Source: DASQYE01 sp035940775 (GTDB lineage: Bacteria; Acidobacteriota; Blastocatellia; Pyrinomonadales; Pyrinomonadaceae). From it: a stretch of DNA of 64,000 nucleotides. The stretch covers positions 159,989 to 223,988 of the forward strand of contig DASZEN010000060.1 of the NCBI GenBank assembly GCA_035940775.1, written 5' to 3'. Under the pieces are notes generated by a model that saw only the letters and a list, made by a program, of their open reading frames with translations, was not told where the DNA came from and ran no database searches. The translations under genes and the position numbers were made by a program. This document shows, piece by piece, positions 34,228 through 42,134 of this stretch (the stretch's first letter is position 1; every line of letters starts with the position of its first letter).

Positions 34228-35265
34228 TCAACCGAAGAACACTTCGGCGACGCGATAAATGTCTTCGTCGAGCCGTTTGATGTCGCGGACGGCTTCCGCC
34301 AGCGGAATCCCTATAATCTGGTTGGCATGCAGCGCCGCCATGTAACCCCACTGTTGAGCGCGCACCATCTCATAAGCCTTGACGCCGAAGCGCGTGGCGA
34401 GGACGCGATCAAAGGGCGAGGGCGAGCCGCCGCGTTGCACGTAGCCGAGCTTTGTGACGCGCGTCTCAATGCCGGTGCAGCTTTCGATCTGGTGCGCGAG
34501 CACAGTGCCGATGCCGCCCAGTCGATCGTGACGATAAATCTGCTGGCTCGTTTCGCTGTTCAGGAAATCCTCTTCGCGGTGCGGATGAGCGTCTTCGGCG
34601 ACGACGACGATGGAGAAAGCGCGCCCCTGATTTCGCCTGTCCTGAAGCAGGTTGCAGACGCGCGAAAGCTTGAAGGGGTGTTCCGGAACGAGGACTACAT
34701 CGGCGCCCCCGGCGATGCCCCCGTAGGCGGCGATCCAGCCCGTGTGGCGGCCCATCACTTCGACGACCATCACCCGATGGTGCGATTCGGCCGTCGAATG
34801 CAGCCGGTCTACGGCGTCCGTCACGATGCCCACGGCGGTATCGAAGCCGAAGGTGAAATCCGTGCCGAGGATGTCGTTGTCTATGGTTTTGGGAATGCCG
34901 ACTACCGGATAGCTGTGCTCGCGCCAGAGGTCTAAGGCGGCCGAGAGCGTGCCCTCGCCGCCGACGACGATGAGCGCGCTCAAGCCGTAGCGGTGCGAGT
35001 TTTCCAGTATGGACTTGAACGTATCCTGATCTTGAAGGGGATTGAAACGAGAGGTGCCGAGGATGGTTCCGCCGCGCGGGAGAATGCCCGTCACGGAATC
35101 CCTGGTGAGCGGCTCGACATCCGCTTCGACGAGACCGCGCCAGCCGTTCTTGATGCCCAGAACTTCGACGCGCTCGGCCGTGGCGCGGCGTACCACGGCG
35201 CGAATGGCCGCGTTCAGCCCGGGACAATCACCACCCGCTGTTAATATCCCTATGCGCTCGCTCAT
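34228..35265 (-). CDS. pfkA: 6-phosphofructokinase, group III type
   Basis: A 345-residue phosphofructokinase converting fructose 6-phosphate to fructose 1,6-bisphosphate. ILTAGGDCPGLNAAIRAVV is the phosphate-donor loop, RGGTILGTSRFNP follows, GGEGTLSAALDLW holds the Gly equivalent to E. coli Gly104, and GIPKTIDNDILGTDF a Lys at position 124. MGRHTGWIAAYGG and RGGSPSPFDRVLATRFG complete the active site. Gly104 is usual for ATP users and Lys124 for pyrophosphate users; the Gly104/Lys124 pair is known in actinobacterial ATP-dependent enzymes. So ATP is favoured but not proven. The kinase gene lies downstream. Confidence 0.93.
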   Translation of the reverse strand: MSERIGILTAGGDCPGLNAAIRAVVRRATAERVEVLGIKNGWRGLVEADVEPLTRDSVTGILPRGGTILGTSRFNPLQDQDTFKSILENSHRYGLSALIVVGGEGTLSAALDLWREHSYPVVGIPKTIDNDILGTDFTFGFDTAVGIVTDAVDRLHSTAESHHRVMVVEVMGRHTGWIAAYGGIAGGADVVLVPEHPFKLSRVCNLLQDRRNQGRAFSIVVVAEDAHPHREEDFLNSETSQQIYRHDRLGGIGTVLAHQIESCTGIETRVTKLGYVQRGGSPSPFDRVLATRFGVKAYEMVRAQQWGYMAALHANQIIGIPLAEAVRDIKRLDEDIYRVAEVFFG

Positions 35266-35497
35266 ACTTCGAAGGTTTCAAACCCGTCACAGGCGAAAAA
35301 TCAGTAGGGCCCGTGCATGCAACGCACCGTCGCGCGCGACCCGTTCGCGAGTGCCAGCCAGCCGGGCAACGAAACCGGAATATTGCGTTTGCTTGAATGC
35401 ACGTCCTATAATCGCGCGGCCAGCAGCAGCCTGTCAAATCAGATGTCAAAAAAGCGAGCGCGGTGATCGCTCACAGGCAAGGATGGCATGAAACCTT
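35266..35497. other. Divergent intergenic region between pfkA and tsaB
   Basis: This gap carries a plus-strand promoter-like pair at 35383-35412 that would serve the tsaB-rimI pair. No gene or hairpin is visible in the remainder. Confidence 0.5.
35383..35412 (+). promoter_or_regulatory. Putative sigma70-type promoter for tsaB
   Basis: TTGCGT at 35383-35388 and a perfect TATAAT at 35407-35412 are separated by 18 bases, about 85 bases before the tsaB GTG. Confidence 0.45.
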
Positions 35498-36322
35498 GTG
35501 TCGGCAAGCGACGAACCACTTATCCTGAGCCTGGAAACGGCGACCCGCGCGGGCAGCATAGCCCTGGTGCGCGGCGCGCGCCTTCTCTCGGCGCGCGCCG
35601 GAGATGCGCTGGTTTCTCACTCCACGCATCTACTGGAAAACGTGCGGGCTGTTTTAGCGGACGCGCGCCTGAGCTTGAAGGAAGTAGAACTCTTCGCCGT
35701 CGCCTCTGGGCCGGGCAGCTTCACAGGGCTGCGTATAGGTCTGGCGACCGTGAAATCCTTCGCGGCGACGCTCGGCCGCCCCTCCATAGGCGTGCCGACG
35801 CTCTACGCCATAGCGCTCGCGGCTGGCCCGTCAATACGCACGCTGGCAATGATGACGGCGGGACGCGGGGAGGTTTACGCGCAGTTGCTGGCCGTCGAGA
35901 GCAGCGAGGGTGGGGGCAGGGGGGGCGGCGTCGGCGTCGCTTCGGTGCGCCCGCTCGGCGAGCCACAGCATGTGTCGCCGCAGAGACTTCTAGCCAGCCT
36001 GGAACATACAGGCGGCCTGAAGCTGGCGGGCGAGGGGCTACACCTGTATGCTGAAGAGATAAGAGCTTATGCCCGCGCGAAAAACATTTCTCTCAGCAGA
36101 GAAGGCGAGCCGGTCGAAGGCGCGACGGCCGAGACCGTTTCGGATGAATGGACGCTCGCGGCCCCGATTGAGAACCTGGCCGTGCATGTCGCCTCGCTGG
36201 CAAGAGGGCTCTTCGAGGGCGGCGAAAGGGGAAGCCCGGAAGAGTTGCGCGCCATCTACGTAAGGCCATCGGATGCGGAATTAAACGAACAATGTCGAGC
36301 ACAGAATCAACCCGCCGGGTGA
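35498..36322 (+). CDS. tsaB: tRNA threonylcarbamoyladenosine biosynthesis protein TsaB
   Basis: A 274-residue ASKHA-fold protein that partners TsaD, TsaE and TsaC in making the t6A37 modification of ANN-decoding tRNAs. The GTG start at 35498 directly precedes ILSLETATRAGSIALV. HSTHLLENVRAVL and AVASGPGSFTGLRIGLATVK are the TsaB signature segments. The C-terminal region is longer than in E. coli TsaB and carries a Gly-rich insertion (SSEGGGRGGGVGVAS, about residues 132-146). It overlaps the next gene, a RimI homologue, by 31 bases, the usual bacterial arrangement. Confidence 0.93.
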   Translation: MSASDEPLILSLETATRAGSIALVRGARLLSARAGDALVSHSTHLLENVRAVLADARLSLKEVELFAVASGPGSFTGLRIGLATVKSFAATLGRPSIGVPTLYAIALAAGPSIRTLAMMTAGRGEVYAQLLAVESSEGGGRGGGVGVASVRPLGEPQHVSPQRLLASLEHTGGLKLAGEGLHLYAEEIRAYARAKNISLSREGEPVEGATAETVSDEWTLAAPIENLAVHVASLARGLFEGGERGSPEELRAIYVRPSDAELNEQCRAQNQPAG

Positions 36323-36804
36323 CGATACAGGATTTTAATATCTCGCGGATGACGGAGCATGACCTGCTGGCAGTGGTCGAAATAGAGGAGACGTGCGGCC
36401 TGAGCCGTTGGGGCTGGGACGCATACCATAATGAGATTGCGGAGGGACGCGGGGCGCTGATGCTGGTGGCGCGCTCCGCCGTCTCATCCGCAGATAAAGA
36501 GGGCGAAGGCGGCCCTTTGATCGTCGGCTTCATCGCGGCGCGTTTTACGGCAGGAGAAGTTCATATCAATAACGTCGCGGTGCGCCACGCCTTTCGGCGT
36601 CGTGGGATCGGCGCGGCGCTCCTGGAGAGGGCGCTCGCCGAAGGAGCGCGAAGGGGCGCGCGCACGGCGCTGCTCGAGGTGCGCGCCGGTAACACGGCCG
36701 CCCAGGCGCTCTATGCGCGGCTCGGGTTTCGAATCACTGGACGCCGCAAGGGGTATTACACGGAACCGCCCGAGGACGCGCTCGTAATGAACGCCTCGAT
36801 CTGA
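36292..36804 (+). CDS. rimI: Ribosomal-protein-alanine acetyltransferase RimI
   Basis: A 170-residue GNAT acetyltransferase. NNVAVRHAFRRRGIGAALL is the acetyl-CoA pyrophosphate loop, and TALLEVRAGNTAAQALYARLGF the substrate-side motif typical of RimI; GRRKGYYTEPPEDALVM closes the domain. RimI acetylates the N-terminal Ala of ribosomal protein S18 in E. coli, though other GNATs share the fold. It overlaps tsaB by 31 bases, a very common pairing. An insertion with SSADKEGEGG lies in the middle. Confidence 0.9.
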   Translation: MSSTESTRRVTIQDFNISRMTEHDLLAVVEIEETCGLSRWGWDAYHNEIAEGRGALMLVARSAVSSADKEGEGGPLIVGFIAARFTAGEVHINNVAVRHAFRRRGIGAALLERALAEGARRGARTALLEVRAGNTAAQALYARLGFRITGRRKGYYTEPPEDALVMNASI

Positions 36805-36942
36805 ACCCTTGCCTTGATCTGGCTATGTACTTTGAGCTAACATTTTCCGGCACGCGGGTGAGCAGGGCGATGGCTTTGGTGGCATCGCTCGTGAGAAGAT
36901 TTTCTACCGACCAAAAAAGCATCTGAAAGGAGCTTCCCTGAA

Positions 36943-37185
36943 ATGGAAATGACCAACACGGACGGCTTGAAAGAACAATTGATGACGACCGACCCTGAAT
37001 TTCGCGAGCTGGCGCGCGAGCACGGTCGTTATGAAGCGCGCCTCAGCGAGTTGTCCGCTCTTAGTTATCCGAGCGATGAAGAGCAGTTGGAAGAGATCAC
37101 TCTCAAGAAGAAGAAACTGGCTATCAAAGATCAGATGCATACGATCATGCTGCAATATCAACGAAACAGCGGGGCCGCGCACTGA
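36943..37185 (+). CDS. DUF465/YdcH-family small protein
   Basis: An 80-residue, highly charged helical protein of the YdcH family. LMTTDPEFRELAREHGRYEARLSE and EEITLKKKKLAIKDQMHTIM are the two helices of the family coiled-coil hairpin. A GAAAGGAGC Shine-Dalgarno sequence lies just upstream of the ATG. Function is uncharacterised. A clear terminator follows at 37252, so it is probably monocistronic. Confidence 0.85.
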   Translation: MEMTNTDGLKEQLMTTDPEFRELAREHGRYEARLSELSALSYPSDEEQLEEITLKKKKLAIKDQMHTIMLQYQRNSGAAH

Positions 37186-37251
37186 GTGAAGGCCACACAG
37201 GCCGCCATCGAAGTGCCGTATACCCCGCAAAGCTAAATGGACTTGAGAGAT

Positions 37252-37286
37252 GGGGCGCCGAGTTGCCGGGAGCGCCCCTGTTTTTA
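37252..37286 (+). terminator. Intrinsic terminator after the DUF465 gene
   Basis: GGGGCGC pairs with GCGCCCC across a 13-base loop and is followed by TGTTTTTATT, a good U-tract. It lies 67 bases past the stop at 37185. Confidence 0.75.
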
Positions 37287-37340
37287 TTGAAGCGCTTTTG
37301 AAGGGCGGGGTTTGAAGTTAACGCTTGAGGGCGAGCGCAC

Positions 37341-37997
37341 GTGAGCCGTCGTCGGAGGCGCGCGCTGGAAGAGATTTTGATCGTGGCTAGAGAAGGGCTT
37401 CCATACATAATCATCCCGATCCTGCTGGCGATCGTCCCGGCGCTCCTGGGCTACTGGCCGGTCGCGCTCCTTCTCTTCGCGCTCGCCGCCTTTATGGCTT
37501 TTTTCTTCCGCGACCCGCAACGCACTCCCCCCGCAGAAAAGGATGTCATACTCTCGCCCGCAGACGGGCGCGTGACGCGCGTCAGGGCTGTTGATCCGGC
37601 GGACACTCAGTCGCCTATGGTCGTCAGCATCTTTCTTTCCCCACTCGACGTTCACATCAACCGCGCGCCCGTCGCAGGTAAAATCACTGATGTCACCTAT
37701 ACGAAGGGAAAGTTTCTGATCGCCACCAACGAGGAGGCGAGCCTGGTGAACGAACAGAACGCGCTCACGATTGAAGGCGAGAAGGTGACGCTGGTGTGTA
37801 AACAGATCGCAGGCGTACTGGCGCGTCGGATCGTCTGCTGGAAACGGGCGGGCGATGAGGTGGCGCTGGGCGAGCGCTTCGGCCTCATAAAATTCAGCTC
37901 GCGTACGGATCTGATTTTGCCCGCGGGCGTAGAGGTACTTGTGCGCGAGGGGATGAAGGTTCGAGGCGGTGCGACAATTATCGGGAGGGTCTTGTGA
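37341..37997 (+). CDS. psd: Phosphatidylserine decarboxylase, short (archaeal) type
   Basis: A 218-residue decarboxylase making phosphatidylethanolamine from phosphatidylserine at the inner membrane. GTG start; an N-terminal membrane segment (IIIPILLAIVPALLGY then LLLFALAAFMAFFFRDPQR) precedes ILSPADGRVTRV, VSIFLSPLDVHINRAPV and GIINQ-like VVCWKRAGDEVALGERFGL. The self-cleavage site, usually FGSR in this type, reads KFSSRTDLIL here, so the residue before the pyruvoyl-forming Ser is Ser and not Gly. It overlaps pssA by four bases (GTGA), which supports coordinated phospholipid synthesis. Confidence 0.9.
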   Translation: MSRRRRRALEEILIVAREGLPYIIIPILLAIVPALLGYWPVALLLFALAAFMAFFFRDPQRTPPAEKDVILSPADGRVTRVRAVDPADTQSPMVVSIFLSPLDVHINRAPVAGKITDVTYTKGKFLIATNEEASLVNEQNALTIEGEKVTLVCKQIAGVLARRIVCWKRAGDEVALGERFGLIKFSSRTDLILPAGVEVLVREGMKVRGGATIIGRVL

Positions 37998-38893
37998 AAA
38001 TGGTGAGTGCGACGCCCATCAAGGTGGAGGATGAGGTGGCTTCTCCGCCGCGTCGCGGCTTTAAGAAGGGCCTCTACCTGATTCCGTCTCTGTTTACGGC
38101 GGCCAACATCGGCATGGGTTTTTACTCGCTGATGGCGACGCTCAGAGGATTCCAGATGGTGAGGGGCGGCGGCGGGGCTGCGATCGCCGAAGCGGCGGCC
38201 TACTTCGACGCCGCCGCGATAGCCATAGGCTGGGCCTTTCTCTTCGACTCGCTCGACGGGCGCATCGCGCGCATGACCAAGACGGCCACGGAGATAGGCG
38301 TACAGTTCGACTCTATCGCAGATGTCGTCACGTTCGGCATAGCCCCCGCCGTACTCGCCTACGCCTGGGGGTATGGCTCGGCGCTCGAAGAGGGAAGCGA
38401 TGCGCACAAGCTGGCCTGGTTTCTCTCCTTCATGTACCTGATGTGCGGGGCGTTTCGGCTGGCGCGCTTTAACGTGCAGGCGGCGCGTCCGCGCGTGCTC
38501 GCAGAAGGGGCCGTCAAGGTGGACAAAAAGAGCTTCGTAGGGCTGCCCATTCCGGCGGCGGCGGCGCTCATCGCGGCCATAGTCCATTTCGCCCCCAGAC
38601 CGCTCGTCTATTACGCTCCGCATTTGGCAGAGCTTTACAGCGGATTGATGATGGCGCTCGTGGGGGTGCTCGGCGCGCTGATGGTGAGCACGCTTCGCTA
38701 CACGAGCTTCAAATCTGTGGGGACGCGCCGCCGCAGCGCGCGCGTCATTATCCTGCTCGTCGCACTGGGCGCACTCGTGTGGCTCTTTTCGAGACACGTT
38801 CTGCTGGCCATTACAATCCTATATGTCCTGCACGGCATAGTGTTTCGCCTGGGCGCGATCTTTCGCAGGCATCCTGAGAAAGCCGTCGGCTAA
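37994..38893 (+). CDS. pssA: CDP-diacylglycerol-serine O-phosphatidyltransferase
   Basis: A 299-residue CDP-alcohol phosphatidyltransferase with about eight transmembrane helices. The signature DGX2ARX8GX3DX3D is complete in DGRIARMTKTATEIGVQFDS with its last Asp in the following IAD. SLFTAANIGMGFYSLMA is a typical helix 1. It forms phosphatidylserine from CDP-diacylglycerol and serine, feeding the adjoining decarboxylase; the two genes overlap by 4 bases. GTG 37994 and ATG 38000 are both possible starts. Confidence 0.94.
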   Translation: MKMVSATPIKVEDEVASPPRRGFKKGLYLIPSLFTAANIGMGFYSLMATLRGFQMVRGGGGAAIAEAAAYFDAAAIAIGWAFLFDSLDGRIARMTKTATEIGVQFDSIADVVTFGIAPAVLAYAWGYGSALEEGSDAHKLAWFLSFMYLMCGAFRLARFNVQAARPRVLAEGAVKVDKKSFVGLPIPAAAALIAAIVHFAPRPLVYYAPHLAELYSGLMMALVGVLGALMVSTLRYTSFKSVGTRRRSARVIILLVALGALVWLFSRHVLLAITILYVLHGIVFRLGAIFRRHPEKAVG

Positions 38894-38945
38894 TCTACGC
38901 GCCGAAAAACCTTTAGTAAGCCACTTCGATACACCTCATAAACGA

Positions 38946-38971
38946 AGCGCATGCTCTGGCTGGAACATGCG
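38946..38971. terminator. Small hairpin between convergent pssA and propeller genes
   Basis: GCGCATG pairs with CATGCGC across a 12-base loop, between two convergent stop codons. There is no U-run on the plus side, so this is a weak terminator call. Confidence 0.3.
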
Positions 38972-39001
38972 CCTCGGGTCATCGGTTTTGAAAAAAATCC
39001 A

Positions 39002-40171
39002 TCAACCGGGACGCGAGAAGGCCAGCAATCCCTGACGCGTCGTCACAAACAGCACATCGGCCACCACTATAGGGGATGCCGCCGTGGTGTTGTCTTCACC
39101 CACCGGGATAGTGTTGAGTTGTTTGCCGTCGCGCAAATCTAAAACAACGCCCGCGTCGGCTGAAAGCGGGGTGAAGAGTGCGCTGTCGGCCCCCGCCAGG
39201 GGTTGAGCCGCGATCCTTCCGGCGAGCTGCCGTTTCCAGAGCCGCGCGCCATGAGTAAGCGACAGAAAGTAAACGAAATTATCGAGCGAGGCGACCAGTA
39301 ATCCTCCGTCCGTGACCGTGACCGCCTGTACGCCCGCGCCGGTTCGCGTGCGCCATCGAAATCGGCCCGTCGTCTCCTCTAAAGCATAGACATAGCCGTC
39401 TGCCGATCCGAAGTAGACCATCCCGCGATGGAGCGCGGGGCGTCCACGAACGGCCCCGTGCGTCCGATAACGCCAGAGCTGCTTGCCCGTCGCCTGATCC
39501 AGGCAAATCAAAGTGCCATCATCGTTGCCTATGAGCAGGTGCGAGTCTGAGACGGCCGGGATGGATGAGAAGGAGGTGGAAAACTGATTGATCCAGGCGA
39601 CCTCGCCGCTCTTTTTGTTGACGGCGTAAAGGCGGCCGTCCGCTGCGCCGCCGAACAGCGTCTGCTCGTTCATGGCGAGCGCCCCGCGCAGCGGGAAGGG
39701 GAGCGTATGCATCCATAAAGTGACGCCGCTCTCGCGCCCTAGAGCACGCAGCGCGCCCGTCGCACGCGGCGCAGTCCCCTGTACAACCCCTGTTTCAGAG
39801 GCTATATAAACGCCCCTGTCGTCGGCGGCGGGAGATGCCGATAGCTCGCCCCCGGTCTCCGTCCTCCAGAGCATTTGCCCGTCCGTGGTGCGCAGAGAGA
39901 CTAGCGTCCCGGCTGCGAGGGGCAGATAGATGCGCTGCCCGTCGGTTGCCGGAGTCAGGTTGATAGTGGAGTCAGTAGTATATTGCCAACGCAGTGTGAG
40001 CGGCTCTGAAAGCGCCAGGTGCCCCTCCGATCTTGTCTGTGGGACAGAGGCGACAAAATCCCCCGGAGGTAAAGCAAGGAGCGTCAAAATGACAGCCAGT
40101 AAATAGCTTACGAAAGAGCGCCAGACAGGGCGGCGCTCCCTCTGGCCTGAGTTTTTAGGACTTTTTTTCAT
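39002..40171 (-). CDS. PQQ-like beta-propeller protein, BamB-like
   Basis: A protein of about 389 residues with a signal or anchor (RSFVSYLLAVILTLLALPPG) and repeated propeller blades: TDGQMLWRTETGGELSASP, KKSGEVAWINQFSTSFSSIP, ATGKQLWRYRTHGAVRGRP, TTGRFRWRTRTGAGVQAV, THGARLWKRQLAGRIAAQP. The frame extends to 40375, but that reaches over the divergent guaA promoter; ATG 40171 (VMKKSPKN) fits best, with 40225 possible. BamB-like propellers scaffold outer-membrane or periplasmic complexes. Partner unknown. Confidence 0.85.
   Translation of the reverse strand: MKKSPKNSGQRERRPVWRSFVSYLLAVILTLLALPPGDFVASVPQTRSEGHLALSEPLTLRWQYTTDSTINLTPATDGQRIYLPLAAGTLVSLRTTDGQMLWRTETGGELSASPAADDRGVYIASETGVVQGTAPRATGALRALGRESGVTLWMHTLPFPLRGALAMNEQTLFGGAADGRLYAVNKKSGEVAWINQFSTSFSSIPAVSDSHLLIGNDDGTLICLDQATGKQLWRYRTHGAVRGRPALHRGMVYFGSADGYVYALEETTGRFRWRTRTGAGVQAVTVTDGGLLVASLDNFVYFLSLTHGARLWKRQLAGRIAAQPLAGADSALFTPLSADAGVVLDLRDGKQLNTIPVGEDNTTAASPIVVADVLFVTTRQGLLAFSRPG
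39460..39474 (+). repeat. Dispersed motif GCGTCCGATAACGCC, copy inside the propeller gene
   Basis: Exact 15-base copy; in the propeller frame it codes for WRYRT within a blade, a residue pattern that the blade consensus also demands, so this copy could be coincidental. Confidence 0.5.
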
Positions 40172-40232
40172 CACTGAATTAACTTCCCAGACGGGTTCAA
40201 TCGCCCCTTTATATCCGCTTTTCATGCCGGGA

Positions 40233-40261
40233 TTGTTAGTTAATCGAGGCGCGCGTATAAT
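40233..40261 (+). promoter_or_regulatory. Putative guaA promoter
   Basis: TTGTTA at 40233-40238 and a perfect TATAAT at 40256-40261 are separated by exactly 17 bases, about 60 bases before the guaA TTG. This is the best promoter match I find in the window. Confidence 0.55.
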
Positions 40262-40321
40262 CCGGCGCAGGCCGCGAAACCGTTGACATCTGACGCGCGC
40301 CAGCGCCTGGAGGTTTACTTT

Positions 40322-41878
40322 TTGAGCCATAATCCGAAACATGAGACGATAATCATACTTGACTTCGGCTCGCAATACACACAGCTAATCGCCAGGCGCG
40401 TCCGCGAGGCAGGGGTTTACTGTGAAATTCTGCCCTTTAACGCCTCTCTGGACGAGATTCTGGCCCGACAGCCAAAGGGATTGATTCTATCGGGAAGCCC
40501 CTCATCCGTTTACGACGAGGGAGCACCGCGGCCCGCACCCCACCTGCTCGAAAGCATAGACGCCCCCGTGCTCGGCATTTGCTACGGTTTGCAGGTGTTA
40601 GCATCCGACCTCGGAGGGGAAGTGAAGCCCTCCAGGAGTCGTGAATACGGTTACGCAAGGTTGAAAGTGCTGGAGCGGGAAAGCCCTCTTTTCGCTGGTC
40701 TTCCCGGAGAGATGGATGTCTGGATGAGCCACGGAGACCATGTGACGGCTCCCCCGCCGGGCTTCCGCGTCACGGCGCTCACGGACGGGGCGCTTAATGC
40801 TTTAGAGGATTTAAGCAAACGCATATATGCACTACAGTTTCACCCCGAAGTCGCCCATACGCCGCTCGGGGCTCTGGTCTTACAGAATTTCCTGCTGCGC
40901 GTCTGCGGATGCCGCGCGGATTGGTCGCCCCAGGCCGTGATCGAAGAGCAGGTGTCGAAGATACGCCAGCGTGTGGGTGAAGAGGGGCAGGTGGTATGCG
41001 GGCTCTCCGGCGGGGTCGATTCAACGGTCGCCGCCGCCCTGGTACATCGGGCGATAGGCGCGCGCCAGACCTGTATCTTCGTCAATAACGGCCTCCTGCG
41101 CGAAGGAGAGTTCGAGAATACGCTCGCCTTGTTCGAGCGTAGCATGAACCTTAACGTGCGCGGCGTGCGGGCCGAGAACCTTTTTCTGGAGGCGCTCCGG
41201 GGGGTGACGGACCCGGAAACCAAACGCAAAAATATCGGCCGCGCTTTTATAGAGGTTTTCGATCAGGAGGCAAGGCGTCTGGGGGATGTGAAATATCTGG
41301 TGCAGGGGACGCTCTATCCGGATGTCATTGAATCCGTCTCGGTGAGGGGCCCCTCGGCCGTCATCAAGAGCCATCATAATGTCGGCGGGCTCCCGGAAAA
41401 GATGGAGCTGAAATTAATAGAGCCTTTACGAGAATTATTCAAGGACGAGGTGCGCGCCCTAGGGCGCGAGCTGGGTGTTCCTGAGCAGATTCTGAATCGT
41501 CATCCTTTCCCTGGGCCCGGCCTGGCGGTGCGTATTATAGGTGAGGTGACCCCCGAGCGCCTGACGCTTTTGCAGGCGGCGGATCGAATCCTGGATGAGG
41601 AGTTGAGGCTGGCTGACCTGTACGATGCCGTCTGGCAGGCCTTTCCAGTCCTTTTGCCCATTCAGACCGTGGGCGTGATGGGAGATGAGCGCACATACGA
41701 ACGCGTGGTGGCGATTCGCGCCGTGACGAGCGTCGACGGCATGACCGCTGATTGGGCGCGCCTGCCGCACGATGCCCTGGCGCGCATCTCGACGCGCATC
41801 GTCTCCGAAGTGCGTGGCATCAACCGCGTCGTCTACGATATAAGCTCCAAGCCGCCCAGCACCATCGAGTGGGAATAA
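40322..41878 (+). CDS. guaA: GMP synthase (glutamine-hydrolysing)
   Basis: About 518 residues, converting XMP to GMP with glutamine and ATP. The frame opens at TTG 40283, but TTG 40322 has a GGAGG Shine-Dalgarno sequence 8 bases upstream and gives the usual length. ILDFGSQYTQLIARRVREAG starts the GATase domain; GICYGLQVLA contains the nucleophilic Cys and FHPEVAHTPLG the His. GLSGGVDSTVAAALVHRAIG is the ATP-pyrophosphatase P-loop and HPFPGPGLAVRIIGEVT the XMP-binding domain. The C-terminal TIEWE is diagnostic. Confidence 0.97.
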   Translation: MSHNPKHETIIILDFGSQYTQLIARRVREAGVYCEILPFNASLDEILARQPKGLILSGSPSSVYDEGAPRPAPHLLESIDAPVLGICYGLQVLASDLGGEVKPSRSREYGYARLKVLERESPLFAGLPGEMDVWMSHGDHVTAPPPGFRVTALTDGALNALEDLSKRIYALQFHPEVAHTPLGALVLQNFLLRVCGCRADWSPQAVIEEQVSKIRQRVGEEGQVVCGLSGGVDSTVAAALVHRAIGARQTCIFVNNGLLREGEFENTLALFERSMNLNVRGVRAENLFLEALRGVTDPETKRKNIGRAFIEVFDQEARRLGDVKYLVQGTLYPDVIESVSVRGPSAVIKSHHNVGGLPEKMELKLIEPLRELFKDEVRALGRELGVPEQILNRHPFPGPGLAVRIIGEVTPERLTLLQAADRILDEELRLADLYDAVWQAFPVLLPIQTVGVMGDERTYERVVAIRAVTSVDGMTADWARLPHDALARISTRIVSEVRGINRVVYDISSKPPSTIEWE

Positions 41879-41895
41879 CCAAAAACCCCCTGTCT

Positions 41896-41911
41896 TGTTT
41901 CACATGAAAGC
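41896..41911. promoter_or_regulatory. parS-like site
   Basis: TGTTTCACATGAAAGC matches the widely conserved ParB-binding parS palindrome TGTTTCACGTGAAACA at 14 of 16 positions. It lies in the guaA-dnaE gap about 10 kb from parA-parB. The two mismatches (central G to A, and C to G near the end) weaken it. Confidence 0.45.
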
Positions 41912-42134
41912 GTTCAAGCATTTTCTGACCCTCCACTAAGGAAAGCTTCACCGTCAATGCTCTTATCAACTGAGAGCTGCGTCCCAAGCTATATATTGGT
42001 GCTTACGCCCTGATAGACACGTGATATAGTGTGCCGCACTGTGGCGGGCGCGCCCCTTTTTTTGCCGAGGCAGGTGGTAGTGTAGGCAGCAATCGCGCCC
42101 CTCTATAGAGAGAGACCCTTTCCGCAACTCGTTT

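Noticed and set aside
37344..38797. Long minus-strand frames opposite psd and pssA
   Set aside because: They are shadows of well-recognised plus-strand genes and have His/Arg-rich, non-protein-like composition.
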